From positions 5,707,001 through 5,771,000 of the forward strand of contig NZ_CP045644.1 in NCBI RefSeq assembly GCF_009498455.1: 64,000 bases of DNA. The letters run 5' to 3'. Below, one piece after another: positions 46,925-55,688 of this stretch. The first letter of the stretch is position 1; each line of letters starts with the position of its first letter. The notes beneath the pieces were generated by a model. The model did no database searches and was not told the origin of the DNA. It worked only from the letters and a program-made list of their open reading frames with translations. The translations under genes were made by a program, and so were the position numbers. The stretch comes from Variovorax paradoxus. GTDB lineage: Bacteria > Pseudomonadota > Gammaproteobacteria > Burkholderiales > Burkholderiaceae_C.

Positions 46925-48253
46925 TCAGAAATTGCGCACCGATTCGTCGCGCGTCTCGTGCGCGAAGAAGGCCGCCACCAGGGTGACGCAGGCCAGGCCG
47001 ATCAGCATGATCGAAACGCCCGCGGTGCCGCCGAGCTTGCTCACCAGCAAAGTGGCGAGGATCGGCGCCAACCCTCCGCCGAGGGCGGCCGACACCTGGA
47101 ACCCGAAGGAGGCTCCCGTGTAGCGCACGCGCGCACCGAAAAGTTCGGGAAAGTAGGTGGCCTGCGGGCCGAACATCAGGCCGTGGCCGAAGCTCAGCGC
47201 CACTGCGGTCGCGGCGATGATGATCCACGGATCGCGCGTGTCCACGAGCCAGAACAACGGGAACGCGAAGACGATGGTGAAGAGCGTGCCCGCGAAGTAG
47301 AACGGGCGGCGTCCGATGATGTCCGACAGCCACCCGAACAGCGGAATCGTCACCACCTCGATCGCCGCCGCGACCATGATCGCGTTGAGCAGCATCTCCT
47401 TGGGCAGGCCCAGGTTCTTGGTCGCGTAGACCACCATGAACACCGTGAGCATGTAGACCCACGAGACCTCGCAGATCTTCAGGCCCACGGCGATCAGGAA
47501 GTTCTTCGGATCGCGGAACACGGCCTCGGCGAAGGGGTTGCGCGCGATCTCCTTCTTGGCCTTCATCTCGAGGAACACCGGCGACTCGGACACCCGCGTG
47601 CGGATGAAAGCGCCCAGCGCGACCAGCACCACGCTCAAGAGGAAAGGAACGCGCCAGCCCCAGGACATGAAGTCCTCCTCGGGCAAGGTCGACACCATCG
47701 AATAGACGCCGGCCGACAGGATCAGTCCGATCGGAAAGCCGACCTGCACCAGGCTGCCGCACAGGCCGCGCCGGTGCTTCGGCGCGTGCTCGAGCACCAT
47801 CAGCGCCGCCCCGCCCCACTCGCCGCCCAAGCCGATGCCCTGCACGATGCGCAGCACGATCAGCAGCACCGGCGCCCAGATGCCGATCTGCTGGTAGGTC
47901 GGCAACAAGCCGATGGCGAAGGTGCCGAGGCCCATGATCGCGAGCGTCATCAGCAGCATCGACTTGCGGCCGAGCCGGTCGCCGAAGTAGCCGAACACCG
48001 CGCCGCCGAAGGGCCGCGCGAAGAAGCCCACGGCTGCGCTGCCCAGCGCCGCCAGCGTGCCCATCAGCGGGTCGTCGGCGGGAAAGAAAATCTTGTTGAA
48101 GACCAACGCGGCGGCAGTGCCGTAGATCAGGAAGTCGTACCACTCGATGATGGTTCCGACCGAGCTGGCGAACACGACACGGCTGACTTCGGAGGTGTCG
48201 GTCTCGGCCGACCGGCCCTCCTGCGCCAGGGCAGGGTTTGCGGGGTGATTCAT
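46925..48253 (-). CDS. MFS transporter of the metabolite:H+ symporter (MHS) family
   Basis: A 442-residue twelve-helix transporter. Diagnostic parts are SSVGTIIEWYDFLIYGTAAAL (helix 1), ARPFGGAVFGYFGDRLGRK (loop 2-3), GLGGEWGGAALMVLEHAPKHRRG and FGWLSDIIGRRP in the second half. MHS members import citrate, 2-oxoglutarate, proline/betaine, shikimate or tricarballylate with protons. The ligand cannot be read, but a carboxylate is plausible because tcuA and tcuB lie 6 kb away. Two copies of the GTTTCCC palindrome lie upstream (48379-48395 and 48475-48491). Confidence 0.93.
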   Translation of the reverse strand: MNHPANPALAQEGRSAETDTSEVSRVVFASSVGTIIEWYDFLIYGTAAALVFNKIFFPADDPLMGTLAALGSAAVGFFARPFGGAVFGYFGDRLGRKSMLLMTLAIMGLGTFAIGLLPTYQQIGIWAPVLLIVLRIVQGIGLGGEWGGAALMVLEHAPKHRRGLCGSLVQVGFPIGLILSAGVYSMVSTLPEEDFMSWGWRVPFLLSVVLVALGAFIRTRVSESPVFLEMKAKKEIARNPFAEAVFRDPKNFLIAVGLKICEVSWVYMLTVFMVVYATKNLGLPKEMLLNAIMVAAAIEVVTIPLFGWLSDIIGRRPFYFAGTLFTIVFAFPLFWLVDTRDPWIIIAATAVALSFGHGLMFGPQATYFPELFGARVRYTGASFGFQVSAALGGGLAPILATLLVSKLGGTAGVSIMLIGLACVTLVAAFFAHETRDESVRNF

Positions 48254-48378
48254 GGTGGTGGCTCTCCGATGCGAGGTTGTTGGCTCTGCTGACGGGGACC
48301 GCCCGCCTCAAGGGCGGTGGCGGCGTGGGCTGCCCGTTTTCATGCACGGGCGATGGAAGCTGCTCGAAGGTTAGTTTT

Positions 48379-48395
48379 GTTTCCCAATGGGAAAC
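48379..48395. promoter_or_regulatory. Operator-like palindrome copy 2 (before MHS transporter)
   Basis: GTTTCCCAATGGGAAAC: perfect 7-bp arms with a 3-bp centre, 126 bp upstream of the transporter start and the best copy of the motif. Confidence 0.7.
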
Positions 48396-48474
48396 ATATC
48401 GCTTTCCCTGAGAAAGAAAAACTCACCCATATCTGGGAACCTCTCGCTTGGAGTTGCCCCATTCTGGTGAATTT

Positions 48475-48491
48475 GTTTCCCATCGGGATAC
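48475..48491. promoter_or_regulatory. Operator-like palindrome copy 3 (before MHS transporter)
   Basis: GTTTCCCATCGGGATAC, two mismatches to GTTTCCCATTGGGAAAC. Its centre is 96 bp from copy 2, about nine helical turns, compatible with cooperative binding or looping. Confidence 0.6.
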
Positions 48492-48705
48492 TTTTCGCAA
48501 GGACCATGCCATCCCAGGCACGCACCTCGCTCGCGGCCCGCATCGATGCCGCGTTGCTTGCCGCACAGACGTTGCCCGCGGCGCCTTTTGCGTGAGGCCC
48601 ATCACCAGGCCTTCATCGGCGCTCAGCTGCTGGCAGAAGCTCTCGGGGTGTTTCTCGGGCTTGTGCCAGTGCGCGGCGCCGCCCCGGAAACCATGGACAA
48701 GACCC

Positions 48706-49428
48706 TCACCCCGTGCGTACCAGCCCCTGCAGCGCCTCAAGCGACAGCAGCACGATGCGCCCATAGCCCAGCGACACCACGCCTTCGGTGGCCAGCGCGT
48801 TGAGTTCTTTCGACAGCGTCTGGCGCGTCACGCCGAGCATCATGGCCAGCGCCTCCTGCGAGAGCATGAGTTCGTGCCGCAGGTGCACCGACTGCGTGGC
48901 GTCGCCGCGCGCCAGCACCAACAGCCGGTGCGCCACGCGCGCCCGCAGGCTGCGCAAGGTGGCGTCTTCCGCCAGGCCGTAGAGCATGCGCACGCGCGCG
49001 GCCAGCATCGCGGCGATGGCGTTCGAAAACGCCACGTCGCGCATCTGCCGCGCGAAAGCTTCCGGCGGCACCACCAGCAGGTCGAGCGCTTCGAGCGCGG
49101 TGGCGTCGTGCGTGCGCGGCGAGCCGTCGATGAGCGTGATCTCGCCGAACCAGTTGCCCGGCTCCAGCACCGCCAGGATGGCCTCGCGCCCGTCCTGGCG
49201 CAGCGACGAAATCTTGATCGTGCCCGCCACCAGCCCGTAGAAACCGCCGCCCGCCGCATGGATCGGGTCGCCCTGGCGGAACACCATCGTGCCGCGCCGC
49301 ACGTGCAGCAGCTCGGCCGCGCCCACCAGCGCGTCGCGCTGTAAGCGCGGCATGCTGGTGAACCACGGGTTGCCGTCGAGCGCGGTGCGGTGCGCGGCCG
49401 AAAGGCGCGGCTTGGTCGAGGTGGCCAT
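48706..49428 (-). CDS. Crp/Fnr family transcriptional regulator
   Basis: A 240-residue regulator with a cyclic-nucleotide-binding-type beta barrel (about 30-140, including VFRQGDPIHAAGGGFYGLVAG and VLEPGNWFGEITLIDGSPRTHDA) and a C-terminal winged HTH (LMLSQEALAMMLGVTRQTLSKELNAL). There is no N-terminal Cys cluster, so it is not an Fe-S oxygen sensor like Fnr; ligand unknown. It diverges from the HD/aldolase genes, whose promoter has a TGTCA-N6-TGACA site at the activating position, making it the likely activator. Confidence 0.9.
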   Translation of the reverse strand: MATSTKPRLSAAHRTALDGNPWFTSMPRLQRDALVGAAELLHVRRGTMVFRQGDPIHAAGGGFYGLVAGTIKISSLRQDGREAILAVLEPGNWFGEITLIDGSPRTHDATALEALDLLVVPPEAFARQMRDVAFSNAIAAMLAARVRMLYGLAEDATLRSLRARVAHRLLVLARGDATQSVHLRHELMLSQEALAMMLGVTRQTLSKELNALATEGVVSLGYGRIVLLSLEALQGLVRTG

Positions 49429-49483
49429 GAGGGAAAAAGGGAGAGGAAAGACACCCGGAGGCGGGTTTACCAGAAGCCTGCAT

Positions 49484-49526
49484 TGTCAAATTCTTGACAG
49501 TTGAAGGTCAAGCGCAGGTCTACAGT
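49484..49526 (+). promoter_or_regulatory. Crp-type site and class II promoter of the HD/aldolase genes
   Basis: TGTCAA-ATTC-TTGACA (49484-49499), equivalent to TGTCA-N6-TGACA with Crp-like spacing, followed by a -10 box TACAGT (49521-49526). If transcription begins at 49533, the site is centred at -41.5, the standard class II activator position. It sits between the divergent Crp-family gene and the HD gene. Confidence 0.65.
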
Positions 49527-49560
49527 GACCGCCATTCCCCCAAGAACGGAGACCCACACG

Positions 49561-50151
49561 ATGAATGCACGGGCAAGTTTCAAGAGCATGCAAGAGAGCA
49601 CGCGCGAAGACTGGCAACTGATCGGCGGCGAGTTCATGCAGTTCACGGGCGGCCTGCCCGCGCGCGTGATCAAGCACCTGCAGATCCTCGAAGGCGACTA
49701 CGGCGGCTTTCCGGTCGACCGCTACACGCACTCGCTGCAGACCGCCACGCGCGCGCTGCGCGACGGCCGCGACGAGGAGTACGTGGTGTGCGCGCTGCTG
49801 CACGACATCGGCGACACGCTCGGCAGCTTCAACCACCCCGACATTGCCGCCGCCATCCTCAAGCCCTTCGTGAGCGAAGCCAACCACTGGATGGTGCAGC
49901 ACCACGGCATCTTCCAGGGCCACTACTTCTTCCACCACATCGGGCTGGACCGCGACATGCGCGACAACTTCAAGGACCACCCGCACTACGAGCGCACGGC
50001 CGAGTTCTGCGCGCTCTACGACAACCCGGCCTTCGACCCCAAGGCCGAGACCCTGCCCATCAGCGAATTCGAACCCATGCTGCGCCGCCTGATGGCGCAG
50101 CCCAAGCAGAGCATCTACAAGACCGTGCTCACCGAGCAGGCCACGGCCTGA
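49561..50151 (+). CDS. HD-domain protein, probable diiron oxygenase (PhnZ/MIOX-like)
   Basis: A 196-residue HD-fold protein. The metal-binding residues are in YTHSLQTATRAL (His), CALLHDIGDTLG (the HD pair), and NHWMVQHHGIFQGHYFFHH (further His). This size and pattern match the group of HD proteins that includes the phosphonate oxygenase PhnZ, which uses a mixed-valent diiron site rather than phosphohydrolase chemistry. The substrate is unknown. It is 23 bp ahead of a class II aldolase gene, so oxidation followed by C-C cleavage is a reasonable reading. Start ATG 49561; expression probably activated by the divergent Crp-family protein. Confidence 0.82.
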   Translation: MNARASFKSMQESTREDWQLIGGEFMQFTGGLPARVIKHLQILEGDYGGFPVDRYTHSLQTATRALRDGRDEEYVVCALLHDIGDTLGSFNHPDIAAAILKPFVSEANHWMVQHHGIFQGHYFFHHIGLDRDMRDNFKDHPHYERTAEFCALYDNPAFDPKAETLPISEFEPMLRRLMAQPKQSIYKTVLTEQATA

Positions 50152-50174
50152 GCCCAGACAAAGGACACATCCCC

Positions 50175-50942
50175 ATGAACGCAACCTCCGCCTCCGAAAT
50201 CCAGAAGCTCGTCTCCGCCGAAGAGTGGCAGCTGCGCGTCGACCTCGCCGCCTGCTACCGCCTGGTGGCGCTGTACGGCTGGAGCGACCTGGTGTTCACG
50301 CACATCAGCGCGCGCGTGCCCGGCCCCGAGCATCACTTCCTGATCAACCCCTACGGTTTGATGTTCGACGAGATCACGGCGTCGAGCCTCGTGAAGGTCG
50401 ACCAGCAGTGCAACAAGATCATCGATTCGCCCTACCCCGTGAACCCGGCGGGCTTCGTGATTCACAGCGCCGTGCATGCCGCGCGCGAAGACATCCAGTG
50501 CGTGCTGCACACCCACACCAAGGCCGGCATTGCCGTGAGCGCGCAGAAGAACGGCGTGCTGCCCATCAGCCAGCAGTCGACCTTCGTGCTGGCCTCGCTC
50601 GCGTACCACGACTACGAAGGCGTGGCCTTCCGCGACGACGAGAAGCCGCGCCTGCAGGCGGACATGGGTCATGCCAACTTCCTCATGCTGCGCAACCACG
50701 GCCTGCTGACCTGCGGCAAGACCATTGCCGACGCCTTCCTTTCGATGTACACCTTCGAGAACACCTGCCAGATCCAGATCGCCGCGCAGGCCGGCGGGGG
50801 CGAACTCACGCACGTGAACCCGAAGATCATCGAGGGCGTGGGCCAGGCGATGAAGGTGCAGAGCGGCGGCCTCGGCGGCATGTTCGTCTGGCCTTCGCTG
50901 ATCCGCAAACTCGACCGCATCGACGACAGCTACAAACAATAA
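50175..50942 (+). CDS. Class II aldolase/adducin family protein
   Basis: A 255-residue zinc aldolase-like protein. The zinc ligands are in VLHTHTKAGIAV (two His) and RNHGLLTCGKT (third His); NPYGLMFDEITASSLVKVD is the phosphate- or carboxylate-binding loop region of the family. Related enzymes cleave sugar phosphates, or decarboxylate or epimerise; the adducin-like group without a clear substrate is frequent in Burkholderiales. It is coupled to the HD-domain gene and ends before a strong terminator, so the two form one operon. Confidence 0.88.
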   Translation: MNATSASEIQKLVSAEEWQLRVDLAACYRLVALYGWSDLVFTHISARVPGPEHHFLINPYGLMFDEITASSLVKVDQQCNKIIDSPYPVNPAGFVIHSAVHAAREDIQCVLHTHTKAGIAVSAQKNGVLPISQQSTFVLASLAYHDYEGVAFRDDEKPRLQADMGHANFLMLRNHGLLTCGKTIADAFLSMYTFENTCQIQIAAQAGGGELTHVNPKIIEGVGQAMKVQSGGLGGMFVWPSLIRKLDRIDDSYKQ

Positions 50943-50966
50943 GACCGCGCGTCGACCCGGTTTCCC

Positions 50967-51009
50967 GGCTGCCAGCGCCCACGCGACGGGTGCCGGCAGC
51001 CATTTTTTT
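50967..51009 (+). terminator. Intrinsic terminator after the aldolase gene
   Basis: GGCTGCC (50967-50973) / GGCAGCC (50995-51001) stem with a GC-rich loop, followed by ATTTTTTT. It separates the HD-aldolase operon from the symporter gene. Confidence 0.88.
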
Positions 51010-51048
51010 AAGTTCGTTCACGAAGAACGACAGAGGAGACAACACCCC

Positions 51049-51927
51049 ATGGACACCACGCTCATCGTGACCCGGTTCCTGTTCGGCGCGCTCGCGCTCG
51101 TGATGTTCGGGCTGGGGCTGTCGCTCTCGCTCGACGATTTCCGGCGCCTGTTCAAGCACCCGAAGGCCGTGACCCTCGCGCTCGTGCTGCAGGTCATCGG
51201 GCTGCCGCTCGCCTGCTACGCGATCGTCGTGGGCTTCGGGCTGTCGCCCGTGTTCGCCATCGGGCTCATGCTGCTGGCGGCCTCGCCGGGCGGCATCTCG
51301 GCCAACCTGTTCTCGCACCTGTTCGGCGGCAACGTGGCGATGAACATCTCGCTCACGGCCGTGAACACGCTGCTGTCGATCGTCACGCTGCCGCTCATCG
51401 CCAACTGGGCCATCAACCACTTCGCGCCGAGCGGCCAGGTGGTGCCGCTGCAGACGCGCAAGCTGGTCGAGGTGATCGCCATCGTGCTGGTGCCGGTGGC
51501 CATCGGCATGGTCGTCGCATCGCGCAAGCCCGGCTTTGCGGCACGCATGGAAAAGCCGACCAAGATCTTCAGTGCAGTGGTGCTCGCGGTGGTCACCGTG
51601 CTCGCCATCGCCAACGAGTGGAAGACCATCACCTCCACCTTCGCCGAGATCGGCCTGCCCGTGCTGCTGTTCAACCTCGTGAGCCTGCTGGCCGGCTATT
51701 ACCTGAGCCGCGCGGCCGGCCTCGACAAGCCGCTGGCCACCGCCATCAGCTACGAGATCGGCATCCACAACTCCACGCTCGCCATCTTCATCGCGGTGAG
51801 CGTGCTCGGGAGCTTTCCGCTCGCGCTGCCGGCCGCGATCTACTCGGTGGTGATGTACATCACGGCCCCGCTGTTCGGATGGTTGCTGCTGCGGCGCGGC
51901 CAACCCACCCCTGTGCCTGCGCCATGA
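51049..51927 (+). CDS. BASS-type (bile acid:sodium symporter family) transporter
   Basis: A 292-residue membrane protein with about nine or ten helices, for example FLFGALALVMFGLGLSLSL, GIHNSTLAIFIAVSVLGS and YSVVMYITAPLFGWLLL. The conserved crossing regions ASPGGISANLFSHLFGGN and ISYEIGIHNSTLA, which hold sodium-site residues, are intact. Bacterial members transport organic acids such as pyruvate, pantoate or glycolate rather than bile acids. A GGAG precedes ATG 51049. The LysR gene begins 7 bp after its stop, so both are probably one transcript ahead of the tcu genes. Confidence 0.9.
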   Translation: MDTTLIVTRFLFGALALVMFGLGLSLSLDDFRRLFKHPKAVTLALVLQVIGLPLACYAIVVGFGLSPVFAIGLMLLAASPGGISANLFSHLFGGNVAMNISLTAVNTLLSIVTLPLIANWAINHFAPSGQVVPLQTRKLVEVIAIVLVPVAIGMVVASRKPGFAARMEKPTKIFSAVVLAVVTVLAIANEWKTITSTFAEIGLPVLLFNLVSLLAGYYLSRAAGLDKPLATAISYEIGIHNSTLAIFIAVSVLGSFPLALPAAIYSVVMYITAPLFGWLLLRRGQPTPVPAP

Positions 51928-51934
51928 TGCGCGC

Positions 51935-52861
51935 ATGGAACTGAGACAACTGCGCTACTTCGTCAAGGTCTGCGAGCTGCGCAGCATGGGCCGCGCGGCC
52001 GTGGAGTTGGGGGTGGTCACCTCGGCGTTGAGCCAGCAGATCAGCCGGCTCGAAAGTGAGCTCTCGACGCGCCTCCTGCAGCGCAGCTCGACCGGCGTTA
52101 CGCCCACCGACGCGGGCCTGGCCTTCCTGCACCAGGCACAGCTCACCTTGCGCCATGCCGACGATGCGGTGCGCGCTGCGCAGCAGGCGCGCCTCTCGGG
52201 CCATGTGAGCGTGGGCCTGGCGCCCACCACCGCCACCGTGCTGGGCGTGCCGCTCATGCAGGCCATGCAGGCGCGCTACCCCGAGGTGCGGCTGCACATG
52301 GTCGAAGCGCTGTCGGGCCACCTCACGACCATGCTGCATGCGCGCCAGCTCGACCTGGCCGTGCTGTTCCAGACCGACACGCCGCGGCGCTGGAGCGTCG
52401 CGCCGCTGCTGGCCGAAAAGCTCTTCGTCATCGCCTCGCCCACGCTCACCCCGCGCCCCACCGGCGCGAAGGTGCGGCTGTCGCAACTGGCCGAGGTGCC
52501 GCTGATCCTGCCCAGCGGCAGCCACGGCCTGCGCGCCACGCTGATGGCCGCCTTTGCGCGGGCGCGCGTGGCACCGCGCATCGTGGCCGAGGTCGACGGC
52601 CTGGCGCTGCTGATGGACGCGGTGCGCGCCGGCCACGGCGCCACCATCCAGCCCGGCGCCGCCACCGCGCGGCACGACCGCGACGACCTCGAACTCACGC
52701 AGATTTCCGACGCCCACGTCGGCCGCCGCAACCTGCTCGTGAGCCTGTCGGACGATGAGCTCTCGCCCGCCGCCCTGGCCGCGCGCGTGGTGGTCACCGA
52801 AACGGCCCGCACGCTGGTCAGCGAAGGCCGATGGGCTGGTGCAAGTCTTCTCGAAAGCTGA
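51935..52861 (+). CDS. LysR family regulator of the tcu locus
   Basis: A 308-residue LysR-type regulator with the HTH at 1-60 (MELRQLRYFVKVCELRSMGR and SALSQQISRLESELSTRLL) and a type 2 periplasmic-binding-like effector domain. In Salmonella the LysR protein TcuR controls tcuABC for tricarballylate use; this gene is the likely counterpart, directly upstream of tcuA on the same strand. Effector is inferred to be a tricarboxylate. A 77-bp gap separates it from tcuA and includes GCTCCCTAAAGTCTCC, in which no clear operator was seen. Confidence 0.88.
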   Translation: MELRQLRYFVKVCELRSMGRAAVELGVVTSALSQQISRLESELSTRLLQRSSTGVTPTDAGLAFLHQAQLTLRHADDAVRAAQQARLSGHVSVGLAPTTATVLGVPLMQAMQARYPEVRLHMVEALSGHLTTMLHARQLDLAVLFQTDTPRRWSVAPLLAEKLFVIASPTLTPRPTGAKVRLSQLAEVPLILPSGSHGLRATLMAAFARARVAPRIVAEVDGLALLMDAVRAGHGATIQPGAATARHDRDDLELTQISDAHVGRRNLLVSLSDDELSPAALAARVVVTETARTLVSEGRWAGASLLES

Positions 52862-52938
52862 ACACCTGTTGCCTCAATCGGCCTTTCGCGTGAAGGCCGC
52901 GCTCCCTAAAGTCTCCTGCATTCCAAGGAGACCCACGA

Positions 52939-54366
52939 GTGATAGACGTACTGGTTGTCGGTGGCGGCAATGCCGCGCTGTGCGCCACCCTGATGGCGCG
53001 CGAGGCCGGCGCTTCGGTGCTGCTGCTGGAGGCCTCGCCCAAAGCATGGCGCGGCGGCAATTCGCAGCACACCCGCAACCTGCGCTGCATGCACGACGCG
53101 CCGCAGGACGTGCTGGTCGAGGCCTACCCTGAAGAGGAGTACTGGCAAGACCTGCTGAAGGTGACCGGCGGCCTCACCGACGAGCACCTGGCGCGCCTCG
53201 TGATCCGCGCCTCGTCGAACTGCCGCGACTGGATGCGCCGCCACGGCGTGCATTTCCAGCCGCCGCTGTCGGGTGCGCTGCATGTGGCGCGCACCAACGC
53301 CTTCTTCATGGGCGGCGGCAAGGCACTCGTGAACGCCTATTTCCGCAGTGCCGAGAAGCTGGGCGTGCAGATCCGCTACGACACGCCCGTGGCCTCGGTC
53401 GAACTCGACGGTGACCGCTTCGTGGCCGTGCGCACCGAAGCCGGCGAACGCATCGAAGCAAAGAGTTGTGTGCTCGCCTCGGGCGGTTTTGAATCGAACC
53501 GCGAATGGCTGCGCGAAGCCTGGGGCCAGAACGAGCGCGGCGAGTGGCCGGCCGACAACTTCCTCATCCGCGGCACGCGCTTCAACCAGGGCGTGCTGCT
53601 GAAATACATGATCGCCGCGGGTGCCGACAGCATCGGCGACCCGTCGCAGGGCCACATGGTCGCCATCGATGCGCGCGCACCGCTGTACGACGGCGGCATC
53701 TGCACGCGCATCGACTGCGTGTCGCTCGGCGTGGTGGTCAACCGCGACGCGCAGCGCTTCTACGACGAGGGCGAAGATTTCTGGCCCAAGCGCTATGCAA
53801 TCTGGGGCCGCCTCGTGGCGCAGCAGCCGGGGCAGATCGCGTGGTCCATCATCGACCAGCAGGCGGTCGGCCGCTTCATGCCACCCGTGTTTACCGGCAC
53901 GCAGGCGACCACGCTCGGCGAACTCGCGCAGAAGATCGGCCTGGACGAAGCGACCTTCGTGCGCACCGTGCAGGACTACAACGCCGCCTGCCGCGTCGGC
54001 CGTTTCGATCACACGGCGCTGGACGATTGCCACACCGAAGGCCTCGCGCCCGCCAAGACGCACTGGGCGCGTCCGATCGACACCGCGCCCTTCTACGCCT
54101 ACCCGCTGCGCCCCGGCATCACCTTCACGTACCTCGGCCTGAAGGTCGACGAAACCGCTGCGGTGCGCTTCGGCGGACGCCCGAGCCCCAACCTCTTCGT
54201 GGCCGGCGAAATGATGGCCGGCAACGTGCTGGGCAAGGGCTACACGGCCGGCGTGGGCATGAGCATCGGCACGGCCTTCGGGCGCATCGCCGGGACACAG
54301 GCTGCACGCGCGGCGCAGAACCATTCGAAGCACCTTCCGGAGACCGCCCTTGCAGCAGCTCACTGA
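52939..54366 (+). CDS. tcuA: FAD-dependent tricarballylate dehydrogenase
   Basis: A 475-residue flavoprotein of the fumarate reductase/succinate dehydrogenase flavoprotein type. TcuA oxidises tricarballylate to cis-aconitate. The FAD motif is [19 protein letters not shown] at the N-terminus, with [11 protein letters not shown] and the C-terminal [19 protein letters not shown] region. The GTG start at 52939 has AAGGAG 8 bases upstream and lies right at the FAD motif. The stop overlaps the next gene by 17 bp, in keeping with TcuB being needed to reoxidise the reduced flavin. Confidence 0.93.
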   Translation: MIDVLVVGGGNAALCATLMAREAGASVLLLEASPKAWRGGNSQHTRNLRCMHDAPQDVLVEAYPEEEYWQDLLKVTGGLTDEHLARLVIRASSNCRDWMRRHGVHFQPPLSGALHVARTNAFFMGGGKALVNAYFRSAEKLGVQIRYDTPVASVELDGDRFVAVRTEAGERIEAKSCVLASGGFESNREWLREAWGQNERGEWPADNFLIRGTRFNQGVLLKYMIAAGADSIGDPSQGHMVAIDARAPLYDGGICTRIDCVSLGVVVNRDAQRFYDEGEDFWPKRYAIWGRLVAQQPGQIAWSIIDQQAVGRFMPPVFTGTQATTLGELAQKIGLDEATFVRTVQDYNAACRVGRFDHTALDDCHTEGLAPAKTHWARPIDTAPFYAYPLRPGITFTYLGLKVDETAAVRFGGRPSPNLFVAGEMMAGNVLGKGYTAGVGMSIGTAFGRIAGTQAARAAQNHSKHLPETALAAAH

Positions 54367-55588
54367 CCTTGTCGCACGCGCCCGTGCGGATGCCGACGGC
54401 ATCGGCAGCCCCCCGTCGCCATCGCAGCGCGTGATCCCGATCCAACCCGCGCTGCCATTGACCGCCTCCGAAAGCGAGGTCGCGCGCATCCTGCAGATCT
54501 GCAACGCCTGCCGCTACTGCGAGGGCTTCTGCGCCGTGTTCCCCGCCATGACGCGCCGGCTCGAATTCGGCAAGGCCGACACGCACTACCTCGCCAACCT
54601 GTGCCACAACTGCGGCGCGTGCCTGCATGCCTGCCAGTACGCGCCACCGCACGAGTTCGCGGTGAACGTGCCGCAGGCGATGGCGCAGGTGCGCCTGCAG
54701 ACCTACCACGACTACGCCTGGCCACCCGCGATGGGCGCGCTCTACAAGAAGGCCGGGCTCACCGTGGCGCTGGCCCTCGCCGGCGGGCTCGCGTTGTTCC
54801 TGGTGCTGGCCGTGGCGATGTCGGGCTCGCTGTTGCACGAGCCGCTCGCGGGCAACTTCTACGCGATCTTTCCGCACAACTTCCTCGCACTCGTGTTCGG
54901 CGTGGTGTTCCTGTTCGTGATGTTCGCGCTGGCCATGGGCACGCGCCGTTTCTGGCGCGAGGTTTCGCCTGCGAACGACCCGGGCAATGCCCCCGACCTG
55001 CCGGGCGTGCGCCGCGCAGCGAGCGCCAAAGCCGCGCACGACGCGCTGCGCCTGACCTACCTCGACGGCGGCCACGGCGAAGGCTGCAACAACGCAGACG
55101 ATCGCTTCACGCTGTGGCGCCGGCGCTTCCATCACTTCACCTTCTACGGCTTCATGCTGTGCTTCGCCTCCACCTGCGTGGCGACGCTGTACCACTACCT
55201 GTTCGACCTGCATGCGCCCTACGCGCTCACGAGCCTGCCGGTGCTGCTGGGCACCACGGGCGGCATCGGCCTCGTGATCGGCCCCGTCGGCCTGCTGTGG
55301 CTCAACCTGCGGCGCCACGCCGCGCACGGCGACGTGGCGCAGCGTCCGATGGACCGCGGCTTCATCGCGCTGCTGCTGCTCACGAGCCTCACCGGCCTGG
55401 CGCTGCTCGCGTGGCGCGACACGACCTTCATGGCGCTGCTGCTCGCGGTGCACCTGGGTGTGGTGATGGCGCTCTTTCTCACGCTGCCCTACGGCAAGTT
55501 CGCGCACGGCATCTTCCGCTGCGCGGCGCTGTTGAAGTTCGCCATCGAGAAGCGCCTGCCCAGCCGGTTGCGGCTGGGTGCCGACTGA
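54350..55588 (+). CDS. tcuB: Tricarballylate utilization membrane protein TcuB
   Basis: A 412-residue iron-sulfur and membrane protein. Cysteine groups [15 protein letters not shown] (about 50-64) and [13 protein letters not shown] (about 85-97) bind two 4Fe-4S clusters; then come about six membrane helices with heme-type His candidates ([19 protein letters not shown]). TcuB passes electrons from TcuA to the quinone pool. The TTG start at 54350, inside tcuA, has GGAGA 7 bases upstream and is the best choice. In Salmonella a TcuC MHS transporter follows; here none does, while a BASS symporter precedes the LysR gene. Confidence 0.93.
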   Translation: MQQLTDLVARARADADGIGSPPSPSQRVIPIQPALPLTASESEVARILQICNACRYCEGFCAVFPAMTRRLEFGKADTHYLANLCHNCGACLHACQYAPPHEFAVNVPQAMAQVRLQTYHDYAWPPAMGALYKKAGLTVALALAGGLALFLVLAVAMSGSLLHEPLAGNFYAIFPHNFLALVFGVVFLFVMFALAMGTRRFWREVSPANDPGNAPDLPGVRRAASAKAAHDALRLTYLDGGHGEGCNNADDRFTLWRRRFHHFTFYGFMLCFASTCVATLYHYLFDLHAPYALTSLPVLLGTTGGIGLVIGPVGLLWLNLRRHAAHGDVAQRPMDRGFIALLLLTSLTGLALLAWRDTTFMALLLAVHLGVVMALFLTLPYGKFAHGIFRCAALLKFAIEKRLPSRLRLGAD

Positions 55589-55643
55589 TCCGCACGGCCT
55601 GAAACCACCCGGGTCGGACAAGTCCCTACGCCCAGGGCGGAAA

Positions 55644-55665
55644 CCCGCTGGCCGGGGCCGGCGGG
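55644..55665 (+). terminator. GC hairpin between tcuB and the glycosidase gene
   Basis: CCCGCTGGCC / GGCCGGCGGG arms (one G-T pair), followed by CGTTGTCTG rather than a clean T-run. Possible weak end of the tcu transcript. Confidence 0.4.
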
Positions 55666-55688
55666 CGTTGTCTGCAGAATAGGCGGCC

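Larger units (their letters stand above)
48254..48705. other. 452-bp spacer upstream of the MHS transporter gene
   Basis: Between two leftward genes. The left part contains a CCGCC/GGCGG hairpin (near 48302-48316) in the transporter leader, then the two 17-bp operator-like palindromes within an AT-richer stretch (48370-48500). From about 48505 to 48705 the base composition returns to coding-like GC; a minus-strand frame reads GFRGGAAHWHKPEKHPESF and a plus-strand frame begins MPSQARTSLAARIDAALL and stops after 29 codons. Neither is recognised, and this may be a decayed gene end. Confidence 0.45.
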
